A stretch of 64,000 nucleotides of DNA from UBA1941 sp046329555 (GTDB lineage: Bacteria; Bacteroidota; Bacteroidia; Chitinophagales; LD1): positions 186,001-250,000 of the forward strand of contig JAXLUK010000005.1 of NCBI GenBank assembly GCA_046329555.1, given 5' to 3'. The position numbers and the translations under genes are program-made. Shown here one piece after another: positions 26,061 to 35,319 of this stretch. Numbering within the stretch: the stretch's first letter is position 1; each line of letters starts with the position of its first letter. The notes beneath the pieces were generated by a model. It made no database searches. It had not been told where the DNA came from and was given only the letters and a program-made list of their open reading frames with translations.

Positions 26061-26892
26061 AGATCCTACTATTCACCCAGGTGATTATGCCGTTCAATAC
26101 TTTTTCGCGGTCGGCCTGTGGTTCGTTATGCAGTTCGTGATAGAAGCCATCCCAACGCTGAAAGGTGATGAGTTGCTTTGGTGCGTTCTTTACAAAATCT
26201 TCCGAACCGGAAAAGGCAATGAGCCGATCGGCAGTACCATGAGCAATATAGCAAGGAATCGTTAATGAATTCGCGTGCTCAATGGCCCATGAAGCGGCAT
26301 GATGTGTGTCAAAAAACGTTCCGGCGCGCGCCGTGTTGTGTACCAGCGGATCTTGTTCGTACTTACGTACTTCGGCCGCATCCCGCGAAAGCGCACCCGT
26401 GTCTAAATCGGCTTTTTCAGGAAATTTAGGATAGACATTTTTCATGATTTTGGCCAGGAACAATTTAAAAGCAGGCGGCTCAAAACCCAATCGCAGCCAG
26501 GGTGCTGTGGCAATAACGCCGGCAATGGCCGGTTTCCGCCTGAGGGTGTAATTCAACACCATATTTCCACCCATGCTGTGACCGTATAAAAAACGCGGCA
26601 AGCCGGGAAAACGTTTGGCCGCTTCTTCCAACAGCGAGCCAATGCTATCCATAGAAGCCTCCAGCGATGGGGAATAACCGCGTGGCCCTTCTGTTTTACC
26701 ATGCCCGTATTGATCGATCGCCAAAACAGCAATGCCGTTCTGGCAGAAGAAGTCAGCAACATGTGCAAACCGTCCGCCGTGTTCTGCGAAGCCATGGACC
26801 AGCGCAATAACTGCTCTGGGTTTTTCAGGAGCCCATCCTTGCGCGTATAGTTGATAGCCAGCGTGCGTCCAGTTCCATTCTATATGTGTCAT
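26059..26892 (-). CDS. Alpha/beta hydrolase, monoacylglycerol-lipase-like (S33)
   Basis: 277 residues with no signal peptide. Oxyanion loop ALVHGFAEHGGR, nucleophile elbow GHSMGG, acid in HGTADRLIAF, and catalytic His in GFYHELHNEP. The lid region (~135-195) and overall order match Hydrolase_4/serine aminopeptidase S33 proteins such as monoacylglycerol lipase or lysophospholipase. Likely hydrolyses lipid esters in the cytoplasm; the exact substrate is unknown. A TACATTCG promoter element lies 20 nt upstream. Its stop overlaps the katG terminator. Confidence 0.85.
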   Translation of the reverse strand: MTHIEWNWTHAGYQLYAQGWAPEKPRAVIALVHGFAEHGGRFAHVADFFCQNGIAVLAIDQYGHGKTEGPRGYSPSLEASMDSIGSLLEEAAKRFPGLPRFLYGHSMGGNMVLNYTLRRKPAIAGVIATAPWLRLGFEPPAFKLFLAKIMKNVYPKFPEKADLDTGALSRDAAEVRKYEQDPLVHNTARAGTFFDTHHAASWAIEHANSLTIPCYIAHGTADRLIAFSGSEDFVKNAPKQLITFQRWDGFYHELHNEPQADREKVLNGIITWVNSRI

Positions 26893-26912
26893 AGTAGCTT
26901 GGTGTATTTTAG

Positions 26913-26920
26913 CGAATGTA
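26913..26920 (-). promoter_or_regulatory. Promoter -7 element TACATTCG of the hydrolase
   Basis: TAnnTTCG on the minus strand, followed by C; 20 nt before the ATG at 26892. The rest of 26893-27043 holds no gene; GCGTTACTTCGC at 27015-27025 may be the promoter of the acyl-CoA dehydrogenase. Confidence 0.5.
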
Positions 26921-27043
26921 GAAAATATTACCTGCCGATGGGGCCGCCACCGCGCTATTTGCGTTTAGAAATTTTGGTTGTTGACAGGAATTAGCAGGCG
27001 TTTTCGCGTTTTTGCGTTACTTCGCCACGCTTAAAAAAGACGA

Positions 27044-28183
27044 ATGAATTTTACGCTTTCTGAAGAACACTTAATGATCCGCAAGGCGGCGCGCGATTTC
27101 GCTCAAAACGTTTGTAAACCCGGCGTGATAGAACGCGATACCGATATGATTTGGCCAGCCGATCAAGTGAAGGGAATGGCCGACTTAGGTTTTCTGGGCA
27201 TGATGGTGGATGAAAAATATGGCGGCGCCGGATTGGATACCCTGAGTTATGTTATAGCACTGGAAGAAATTTCTAAAATCGATAATTCTTCCTCGGTACT
27301 AATGAGCGTGAACAACTCGCTGGTGTGTTGGGGTTTGCAGGAATTTGGCACCGAAGCACAAAAACAAAAATACCTGGTGCCATTGGCGAAAGGCGAAAAG
27401 TTGGGCGCCTTCTGTCTTAGTGAGCCCGAAGCAGGCAGCGATGCTACTTCGCAATCAACTACCGCAATTGAAAAAGACGACCACTACCTGCTGAACGGAA
27501 CGAAAAACTGGATTACCAACGGTGGATGTGCTTCGGTGTATCTGGTCATTGCACAAACCCATCCGGAACTAGGTCATCGCGGCATCAACGTCTTCATCGT
27601 TGAAAAAGGCATGGAAGGTTTTGTTGTAGGAAAGAAAGAAGACAAGCTGGGTATTCGTTCCAGTGATACGCACACCTTGCTATTCAACGATGTAAAAGTG
27701 CCAAAGGAAAACAGAATCGGTGAAGATGGATTTGGTTTCAAATTCGCGATGAAAACTTTGGCTGGTGGCCGTATCGGCATTGCCGCACAGGCCTTAGGTA
27801 TCGCGGCTGGCGCATATGAGCTGGCGGCCGCCTACGCGCAGGAGCGCAAGGCGTTTAAAAAGGAAATTATCCAGCATCAGGCCATCGCGTTTAAGTTGGC
27901 GCAAATGGCTACAGAAATCGAAGCGGCTCGCCTGATGGTTTACAAGGCGGCATTTTTGAAAGACCAACATCAAAATTACGATACCGCATCAGCCATGGCC
28001 AAGGTGTTTGCTTCTGAAACAGCCATGCGCACAACAGTAGAAGCCGTGCAGATTCACGGTGGATACGGATTCGTGAAAGAGTATCATGTGGAGCGTTTGA
28101 TGCGCGATGCGAAGATCACACAGATTTATGAAGGCACTTCAGAAGTGCAGCGTATAGTTATTTCCAGAAGTGTGTTGCAATAA
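27044..28183 (+). CDS. Acyl-CoA dehydrogenase (short/medium chain type)
   Basis: 379 residues, FAD-dependent first step of beta-oxidation. The N-terminal helical domain starts MNFTLSEEHLMIRKAARDFA. FAD- and substrate-contacting motifs CLSEPEAGSD and NWITNGG are present, and the catalytic Glu sits in ITQIYEGTSEVQRIVISR near the C-terminus, as in short-chain (butyryl) enzymes. It would pass electrons to ETF. The peptide-binding lipoprotein gene overlaps its 3' end by 14 nt, an odd pairing with no obvious shared pathway. Confidence 0.95.
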   Translation: MNFTLSEEHLMIRKAARDFAQNVCKPGVIERDTDMIWPADQVKGMADLGFLGMMVDEKYGGAGLDTLSYVIALEEISKIDNSSSVLMSVNNSLVCWGLQEFGTEAQKQKYLVPLAKGEKLGAFCLSEPEAGSDATSQSTTAIEKDDHYLLNGTKNWITNGGCASVYLVIAQTHPELGHRGINVFIVEKGMEGFVVGKKEDKLGIRSSDTHTLLFNDVKVPKENRIGEDGFGFKFAMKTLAGGRIGIAAQALGIAAGAYELAAAYAQERKAFKKEIIQHQAIAFKLAQMATEIEAARLMVYKAAFLKDQHQNYDTASAMAKVFASETAMRTTVEAVQIHGGYGFVKEYHVERLMRDAKITQIYEGTSEVQRIVISRSVLQ

Positions 28184-29927
28184 TCCATTTCGTTTCCGCT
28201 GTTCTTTCGAAACCATTCGAAAGGCAGTTGCTTTTTGTTGTCTGCTGGTCTTGATGGGATGCCAGCACCACACATCGTCACCGCCACACCCACAGCATGC
28301 CAAAGGCCCGGTAAAATACGGCGGCGTTTTTCATATGAATGAAACGGAATATTTTCGTTCACTTTTCCCGCAAAACGTAACGGAAACAGTAGGTCATCGC
28401 ATCACTAATCAGGTGTATGAAGGCCTGGTGATGTTGCGGCAAAGCGACCTAAGCGTGCAACCGGCACTGGCCTACCGATGGGAGATTGAAGACTCGGCAA
28501 GGCGTTTTATTTTTCATTTAAGGCGGGGCGTCTATTTCCACAATGATGCGTGTTTTAAGAATGGCCGCGGTCGCGAATTTAATGCCAACGATGTTGTTTA
28601 TTGCTTTCAAAAATTGTGTACGCCCGATGTGCAAAATCAAGGTTTTTGGTTGTTTAAAGATTTGGTGCAAGGGGCGAATGAGTTTTTTGCCGATCGCGAA
28701 GTAAATGCAGGAAAATTGAGTCATGTAGCGGGCATTCGCGCCTTGAACGACAGCACGGTTGAAATAAAATTAGTACGCCCCTTTGCTGGATTTTTGTTTC
28801 GGTTAGCCATGCCGTTCACGGCCATCTTTCCGAAAGAAGCCGTAGATTATTACGGTATTGATATGCGCGAACACGCGGTAGGTACCGGCCCTTTTGTGAT
28901 TAAAAAAATTATGCCCGATGCGGGCGTGTTCTTAGTTAGAAACGAACACTACTGGGGTGTTGATTCATTTGGCAATCAGTTGCCGTACCTCGATGCCATC
29001 AGATGGTCGTTCATTAAAGAAGAAAAAGTGGAGATGCTGGAATTCAAAAAAGGTAAGCTGGAGATGAAGTACCGCCTGCCATTGGATATGGTTACACAAG
29101 TGATTTCATCAGAAGGAAAACTGCAACCAGAATACAAGCGATTTCAACTGCAAACGGTTCCTGAACTGTCTACGCAATATTATGGGTTGTTGCACACGGG
29201 TAAAATTTTCAACAACGTTCATGTGCGCAGGGCCTTCAATTATGCAATTGACAGGCAGCGCATTGTTCGCTATACCTTGAAAGGCGAAGGCGTTCCCGTT
29301 ACAGCGGGAATTGTTCCGGAAGGCATGCCGGGATATCGTTACGATAATATCAAGGGATTTACTTTTGATGTCCAAAAAGCGCAGACTGAATTAGCGCAAG
29401 CAGGTTATCCCAATGGAAAGAATTTTCCGGCGCTCACCTTGCATATTAATAGTGGTGGTGGAAGGAATGAAAAAGTAGCGGAGGCCATTACAGCCATGCT
29501 GAAAGAAAATCTGAATATCGATGTAGATATTTCTCAGTCGCTTTGGGCCCAGCATACAGAAAACTCGGAAATGGGAAGATTTGATTTCTGGCGATTAGGG
29601 TGGGTGGCAGATTATCCCGATCCGGAAAATTTTCTGAATCTGTGTTACGGAAAAAATGTTCCGGCAGATGGCGGCCGTGCCTATATTAATTCATTTCGTT
29701 ATGTGAATCCGGCATACGACCGCTTATTTGAGCAGGCAATGGCCACTGCTGATGTAGAACAGCGCAACCGGCTCTATGAAACATTAACGCAAATTACTAT
29801 TGATGACGCAGTGACGCTCAATATTTTCTATTCTTTGAACCGCAGAGTGCTACAACCTTATGTGCGCAATTTTCCTGCTAATGGTATGGAACAAAGGCTG
29901 TTAAAAGAAGTTTGGCTGGATCGTTAG
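28170..29927 (+). CDS. Extracellular solute-binding lipoprotein, peptide/nickel type (SBP_bac_5)
   Basis: 585 residues. The GTG at 28170 overlaps the preceding gene; no later in-frame start leaves the signal intact. A long N-terminus leads to a hydrophobic stretch and lipobox (AFCCLLVLMGC). The mature protein is an OppA/DppA-type binding protein: GGVFHMNETEYFRSLFPQNV, RITNQVYEGLVML, WRFLRRG-like FHLRRGVYFHNDA, DFWRLGWVADYPDPENFLNLCYG. It binds peptides or similar solutes for an ABC importer. No permease or ATPase gene follows, so the partner is elsewhere. The next gene starts 94 nt downstream with its own likely promoter. Confidence 0.87.
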   Translation: MCCNNPFRFRCSFETIRKAVAFCCLLVLMGCQHHTSSPPHPQHAKGPVKYGGVFHMNETEYFRSLFPQNVTETVGHRITNQVYEGLVMLRQSDLSVQPALAYRWEIEDSARRFIFHLRRGVYFHNDACFKNGRGREFNANDVVYCFQKLCTPDVQNQGFWLFKDLVQGANEFFADREVNAGKLSHVAGIRALNDSTVEIKLVRPFAGFLFRLAMPFTAIFPKEAVDYYGIDMREHAVGTGPFVIKKIMPDAGVFLVRNEHYWGVDSFGNQLPYLDAIRWSFIKEEKVEMLEFKKGKLEMKYRLPLDMVTQVISSEGKLQPEYKRFQLQTVPELSTQYYGLLHTGKIFNNVHVRRAFNYAIDRQRIVRYTLKGEGVPVTAGIVPEGMPGYRYDNIKGFTFDVQKAQTELAQAGYPNGKNFPALTLHINSGGGRNEKVAEAITAMLKENLNIDVDISQSLWAQHTENSEMGRFDFWRLGWVADYPDPENFLNLCYGKNVPADGGRAYINSFRYVNPAYDRLFEQAMATADVEQRNRLYETLTQITIDDAVTLNIFYSLNRRVLQPYVRNFPANGMEQRLLKEVWLDR

Positions 29928-30021
29928 GGTGTACGCTATACTATTCGATACACACCGCATACCCTGATTTTTTAATCATTCCCTGCTGCATTAATTGTAT
30001 TTTTACCACAACGATTTTAGC

Positions 30022-33000
30022 ATGAAAAAGTACTTACTCAGTTGTTTTCTTTTTTGCGCGGCTGCAGCCATTCAGGCGCAAGTGGCCACCAACTACGTCT
30101 TTTCGCAATTTAGCGGTAGCTATTCACCTATCTCAGGCGGCACCGTGTTATTTACGGGATCATTTGATGATGACGATCCGGTACAGGTTGTCATTCCGGC
30201 ATTCACCATTGACGGCGTGGCACAAACGGATATGTGGGTGGATCCTAATGGATTTATCGGTTTTGGTGGTACCGGATGGTTCGGCGGCGATTCTTATACC
30301 CCGCTTTCGTCATCGTCAGCAACGCTGGATGCAGCGGCCATCATTGCGCCTTTCGGTCGCGATTTGGAAAATGCTGATGCCGGCAGCCCGGAAATTAGCT
30401 GGACCACTTTGGGTAATGAAATCGTAGTGCAGTATCAGGATGTGCATCGTTACCGGGCTTCAACCGTTACTGAGCAATTTAGTTTTCAGATTCGGATGAA
30501 TACAGTTTCAGGAACAATTGATGTGGTATACGGCGATATTACCGGAACGTCTACAGCTACAGGGCTGCCTCAGGTAGGACTGCGCGGCCCTGATAATACC
30601 TTTGCTACAAATGTGAATAATCGTACTGTCGGCACATCGGGTCCATGGCTGGCCTCTACTTCAGGCACAGCCAACAACAGTACCATGGAATTCAATCCGC
30701 CGGTATGGAACCCAGGCGATGTGTTTGAATGGCAGCTTGCTCCGCCCTGCTCAGGACAGCCAACTTTGGGTACAGCGCAGTCAACGCTAACAAATGTTTG
30801 TCCCGGCCAGTTCTTCAGTCTGTCATTGGTCTCTAATCCGGCAGGAACGGCTATATCATATCAATGGCAGGTTTCTTCAGATAGCATCAACTTTACTGAT
30901 ATTAACGGCGCAACTTCAATCAGTTATTCCGACACACAAGTTGCTACTTCTTATTATCGTTTGGTGGCATTGTGCAATCCCAGCGGACAAAGCGATACAT
31001 CCAGCATTGTAGCTATCTACCAAAATCCAGTTACGCTTTGTTATTGTCAGGATATTGGAGGTAGTTGTGGTGGCCGCAATATCACAAACGTAGAAATCGT
31101 TTCTACCACTTTGAATAACGCTTCCTCTTGTGGCACCAACGCCCTGGGTTCTTCACAAACTACATTCCCGGCAAGCGGCAGCTCAACAGCCACTTTAAAC
31201 GTTGGTTCAACCTATACTATTAACGTAACCATTGGTGGAACCAGCATTGCATCTATTTGGTTCGATTGGGACCAAAGCGGAACATTTGATGCTTCAGAAT
31301 GGACACAGATTGGTACCAATTTACCAGCCGGGGTGAATACGGTTTCGATTACCGTTCCAAATACAGCTACGCTCGGCCTAACCGCTATGCGTATTCGTAC
31401 CCGTTCTACCGGAAGTGCCAATGGCAGCACCGATGCCTGCACCTATTTCTTCTCCGGTGAAACTGAAGATTACTTTGTTACCATCGCCAATGCTGTTGCC
31501 TGCACCGATCCGCCTGTAGCAGGTACAATTTCTGGCCCTACGTCTATATGCCCGAATCTTCCTTTCCGTCTTACGCTGTCTGGGCAAACACTGGGTACAA
31601 CTATTCAGTGGCAATCGTCAAACGACAACATATCGTTTTCAGATATTGCGGGTGGCGTTAATCCTATTCTTAATGCATCCGGTTTTTCAGGAACACAGTA
31701 CTACCGCGCCCGAATTAATTGCTCCGACACCGTTTATACTAATGTCTTAACCATTAATACCGCCGCTCCGGTTGCGGGTACTGTCAGCGGTCCAACGGTA
31801 GCCAATGCATACACTACCGGTGTATTTGTATTAAGTGGATTCAGCGGCGATACCATTCGCTGGCAATTCGGATTTACACCTAATGGTCCGTTCTCCAATA
31901 TTGGAACCAATAATGACAGCCTCACTGTATCTTTAGATGTGGCCGATACGGTTTATGTAAGGGCTTTGGTTTTAAATGCAGGAGGCTGTAAAGATTCTAC
32001 TAGCCCATGGAGCGTGATTATCTCTTTGCCTGGAAATGATGTGTGTGATGCACTGCCTATTGTATTGGGAACTAATGGTCCGTTCAACAATATTGCAGCC
32101 ACTACACAAGCAGGAGAAGTGGTACCTCCAGGACTTGGCTGTCAGCGTCAGGATGGCTGGTGTAATACCAGTTTAAGTTTCTCTATGTGGTTCCGCTTTG
32201 TTGCTCCGGCATCCGGACGCGTTACCATTCAATCACCAGATTTCGACACGCAATTAGCCTTGTGGCAAGCGCCGGCCTGTGATTCGTTGTTATCATCAAC
32301 GGGTGCCAAACTGTTGTTTGCCAACGATGATGATACGGCCTATGCTTCGCATAGTGGCGTACAATATTCTTCTTTCATAACAGCTACTTGCTTGAACCCG
32401 GGCCAAACCTACTACGTACAACTAGACGCCTATTCTACTTCAACCGGTGATACTACCCGAATCATCTTAACGGATATGGGTGCGTTAACATCTGCGTTCA
32501 ACGGATTAGATTCAGTGTACTGCGAAGGCAGTGCTAATGTCATCATGCGGCCTGTAATGTCGGGCGGTGTTTTCTCAGGAACGGGCATTACGGATTCAAC
32601 TTTCAGTCCGGTTACTGCTGGCATTGGAACGTTCCAGATCAAATACAAAATCAGCGCTTGTGATTCTACCGTGAAAACTGTTCGGGTAGTACACAAGCCG
32701 GTGGTAATGGGTACACCTGCTATTACCGATGTACCTTGCCGCGGTGGCGCCAATGGCATCATTAATGTGACCATTGATAGCGGCAGTGCGCCATATCGCT
32801 CTTTCTGGAGTAATGGCGCAACTACCGAAGACCTTACCGCTGCAGCCGGGGTTTACCGCGATTCTATTGCCGATGTTTATGGCTGTTCAGTTACAGCCGG
32901 GCCATTTACTATTAATGAACCGGCCAGTGTTGTTGCTGCCACTATCGACAGCACCCGTCATGTAGATTGTTTTGGCAATGCTAATGGCACGGTGTATGTT

Positions 33001-34362
33001 TCTGTTTCTGGTGGAACTCCGGGATATACTTTCTCCTGGAATAATGGCGCATCATCTGAAGATATTACCAGCTTGGCGGGAGGTATTTATGTGGATACGA
33101 TTCGCGATGCCAATGGTTGCCGGGTCATTCTGAAGGATACGGTTAATGCTCCTTTAGCCCCTTTAAGTGGTGTGCTTGATTCGGTAAGAAATATTAAATG
33201 CCATGGCGCTGCTACCGGTGCTATTTTTACCACCGTTACCGGCGGTACCGCGCCTTATTCTTATCAATGGAGTCCGGCTGCAGCGAACGCCGGCGATGTG
33301 CAGAATCTGGTTGCCGGAACTTACTTCGCAACGGTGACCGACCGCAACGGTTGTACCTTCACCGCTCCTGTAGGTATTCCGGTTACTGAAAATCCGGCTA
33401 TTGTAATTACGGTAGATAGTTTGAGTCAGGTGCGGTGTAATGGCCAACAAAATGGGTCAATCTACATTAGCGTTTCCGGAGGAGCAGGCAGCACCTATAC
33501 ATATCATTGGAATAATGGCACTAATACCCAGGATTTGATTAATGTGAGCGCAGGAAACTACATCCTGGGTGTGACGGATAGTCTGGGATGCCAGACCAAT
33601 TCTTCTCCTCAAAATATTGTTCAGAATGCAGCCCTATTCGGATTGGTAGATAGCGTGGTGATGGTGAAATGTCACGGACAAGCTACTGGTGGGGTTTATG
33701 TAACAGTTACCGGCGGTAACGGTAATTACACCTACTTGTGGTCGAATGGCGCTGTAACGGCTGATTTGGCCGGCGTAGGTGCAGGTACCTATACAGGCAC
33801 TATTACCGATGGCAATGGCTGTACTTACAGTATTCCAACAGGAATAACCATTAGTGAGCCATCGTCAATTACTGTTACGGCTATTGTTAACAATGAAATT
33901 CAGAATGGGAATTCCGGAGCAATTAATGTAACGGTTAATGGTGGTATTACACCTTATATATTCTCGTGGGATAATGGTTCAGTTACTGAAGATATTTCCG
34001 GCTTAAGTGCGGGTACGTATCAAGTAACCGTTACTGATCGCAACGGCTGTACCGCTACGCGGTCTGACACCGTGAAATTGGTTGTAACCGGTATCAACGA
34101 AGAAGAAGTTATAGCTCGATGTGAAGTGTTCCCGAACCCGGCAGTAAGTACATTGTGGGTGAAACTGCTCATGCAACAAGAAGGTGCCGCAGAGGTAATG
34201 CTTGAAAACAGCGAAGGCCGCATAGCCATTGCACCTCAAGTGGTAGCAGGAAAAGAAGTAGCGCTTCAACTCGACGTTAACGCACTTCCGGCTGGCATGT
34301 ACCTGTTGCGCATTCGTGCGAACGACGGTGTAGCCGTGCGCCGAATCAGTATTGTGAAATAA
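30022..34362 (+). CDS. Giant surface adhesin with GEVED domain, six SprB repeats and T9SS type A domain
   Basis: 1446 residues. A TTG at 29995 would extend it, but the ATG at 30022 starts the signal peptide (MKKYLLSCFLFCAAAAIQA). The N-terminal ~240 residues are beta-rich. A GEVED-type domain (~350-490; SIWFDWDQSGTFDASEW, SGETEDYFVTI) and Ig-like modules follow. Residues ~890-1355 are six SprB repeats of ~75 residues with the pattern CxGxxxGxIxVxVxGGxxPYxxxWNNG ... DxxGLxAGTYxVTVTDxNGC. The last ~85 residues are a T9SS CTD (CEVFPNPAVSTLWVKL, LPAGMYLLRI, RRISIVK). SprB repeats occur in cell-surface adhesins used in gliding or attachment. Its stop directly abuts that of lpxD (TAA TTA). Confidence 0.9.
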   Translation: MKKYLLSCFLFCAAAAIQAQVATNYVFSQFSGSYSPISGGTVLFTGSFDDDDPVQVVIPAFTIDGVAQTDMWVDPNGFIGFGGTGWFGGDSYTPLSSSSATLDAAAIIAPFGRDLENADAGSPEISWTTLGNEIVVQYQDVHRYRASTVTEQFSFQIRMNTVSGTIDVVYGDITGTSTATGLPQVGLRGPDNTFATNVNNRTVGTSGPWLASTSGTANNSTMEFNPPVWNPGDVFEWQLAPPCSGQPTLGTAQSTLTNVCPGQFFSLSLVSNPAGTAISYQWQVSSDSINFTDINGATSISYSDTQVATSYYRLVALCNPSGQSDTSSIVAIYQNPVTLCYCQDIGGSCGGRNITNVEIVSTTLNNASSCGTNALGSSQTTFPASGSSTATLNVGSTYTINVTIGGTSIASIWFDWDQSGTFDASEWTQIGTNLPAGVNTVSITVPNTATLGLTAMRIRTRSTGSANGSTDACTYFFSGETEDYFVTIANAVACTDPPVAGTISGPTSICPNLPFRLTLSGQTLGTTIQWQSSNDNISFSDIAGGVNPILNASGFSGTQYYRARINCSDTVYTNVLTINTAAPVAGTVSGPTVANAYTTGVFVLSGFSGDTIRWQFGFTPNGPFSNIGTNNDSLTVSLDVADTVYVRALVLNAGGCKDSTSPWSVIISLPGNDVCDALPIVLGTNGPFNNIAATTQAGEVVPPGLGCQRQDGWCNTSLSFSMWFRFVAPASGRVTIQSPDFDTQLALWQAPACDSLLSSTGAKLLFANDDDTAYASHSGVQYSSFITATCLNPGQTYYVQLDAYSTSTGDTTRIILTDMGALTSAFNGLDSVYCEGSANVIMRPVMSGGVFSGTGITDSTFSPVTAGIGTFQIKYKISACDSTVKTVRVVHKPVVMGTPAITDVPCRGGANGIINVTIDSGSAPYRSFWSNGATTEDLTAAAGVYRDSIADVYGCSVTAGPFTINEPASVVAATIDSTRHVDCFGNANGTVYVSVSGGTPGYTFSWNNGASSEDITSLAGGIYVDTIRDANGCRVILKDTVNAPLAPLSGVLDSVRNIKCHGAATGAIFTTVTGGTAPYSYQWSPAAANAGDVQNLVAGTYFATVTDRNGCTFTAPVGIPVTENPAIVITVDSLSQVRCNGQQNGSIYISVSGGAGSTYTYHWNNGTNTQDLINVSAGNYILGVTDSLGCQTNSSPQNIVQNAALFGLVDSVVMVKCHGQATGGVYVTVTGGNGNYTYLWSNGAVTADLAGVGAGTYTGTITDGNGCTYSIPTGITISEPSSITVTAIVNNEIQNGNSGAINVTVNGGITPYIFSWDNGSVTEDISGLSAGTYQVTVTDRNGCTATRSDTVKLVVTGINEEEVIARCEVFPNPAVSTLWVKLLMQQEGAAEVMLENSEGRIAIAPQVVAGKEVALQLDVNALPAGMYLLRIRANDGVAVRRISIVK

Positions 34363-35313
34363 TTACGCCTGGGGTTTATCCCATTGCGCCATTTTCTTTA
34401 GAACAGCTGGCAGTTGCTTCAAAGCGGCCAGCTGTTTTGCTGTAGTAACTACTTCATCACAAGGCGAGCCGAGATACGTTTTCCCAGCCTTCAAATTCAT
34501 GTTTACGTTACTGTCGCCTAAAACCGTAACGTGGTCTTCAATCACGATATTCTGCACTACGGCCGATTTGCCCATCATCTTCACGTGGTTACCGATGCGC
34601 GTGTTCCCCGCAATGCCTACTTGCGCACACAATAAACAGTGCGCTCCAATTTTTACATCATGCGCAAGCTGAACCAAATTGTCAATCTTGGTGCCATCGC
34701 CAATCACCGTGTCGCTGGAAACGCCCGCGTCTATTGTGGTGTTGGCGCCAATTTCAACATCGCTGCCAATTACCACCCGCCCAATCGAAAACATTTTTTC
34801 ATAATGAGTACCTCTGCTTTTGAAATAGAAAGCGTCACTGCCAATTACAACACCTGAATGAATGATGGTGTTGTTGCCAATTACTGTAAATGGCCCGATG
34901 CTCACATTGCTTCCGATAACACAATTTTCCCCGATGGTTACACCTTCCGCAATCGATGTGTTTTTTCCAATTCTGGTGCCCTCACCAATTACGGGATCAG
35001 GATGCCGGCGCGCACGCAGTAAGGCGGCATGGTATTGCGCATAAGCCAGTTGATTGTAACAAGAAAAAGGATCTTCTACCAGCAATAGGGTTTTGCCATC
35101 CGGCACTTCCATACGCGCATTAATGAAAATAACACTGCCCGCCGATTGTAGCGCTTTGGCATAATATTTTGCATGATCCACAAAGGTGATATCACCGGCC
35201 TCCGTATTGTTCATTTCATTAATACCGGTAATCATTCTTCCGCTATCACCTAAACAGGTGGCTTGAAACTGCGCGGCTACAGCTGACGCTACTAAGGGCT
35301 CTGATAATTTCAT
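34363..35313 (-). CDS. lpxD: LpxD-type UDP-3-O-acyl-glucosamine N-acyltransferase
   Basis: 316 residues from the ATG at 35313 (a TTG at 35319 is less likely). N-terminal uridine-binding domain (NEMNNTEAGDITFVDHAKYYAKA), then a left-handed beta-helix of hexapeptide repeats (VIGEGTRIGKNTSIAEGVTIG and onward). The catalytic His lies in QLAHDVKIG, followed by CAQVGIAGNTRIG, as in LpxD. Transfers a hydroxy-acyl chain from ACP to the lipid A precursor. Starts 6 nt after the hflX stop. Other lpx genes are not nearby, so this may be a second lpxD copy. Confidence 0.85.
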   Translation of the reverse strand: MKLSEPLVASAVAAQFQATCLGDSGRMITGINEMNNTEAGDITFVDHAKYYAKALQSAGSVIFINARMEVPDGKTLLLVEDPFSCYNQLAYAQYHAALLRARRHPDPVIGEGTRIGKNTSIAEGVTIGENCVIGSNVSIGPFTVIGNNTIIHSGVVIGSDAFYFKSRGTHYEKMFSIGRVVIGSDVEIGANTTIDAGVSSDTVIGDGTKIDNLVQLAHDVKIGAHCLLCAQVGIAGNTRIGNHVKMMGKSAVVQNIVIEDHVTVLGDSNVNMNLKAGKTYLGSPCDEVVTTAKQLAALKQLPAVLKKMAQWDKPQA

Positions 35314-35319
35314 AATCAA

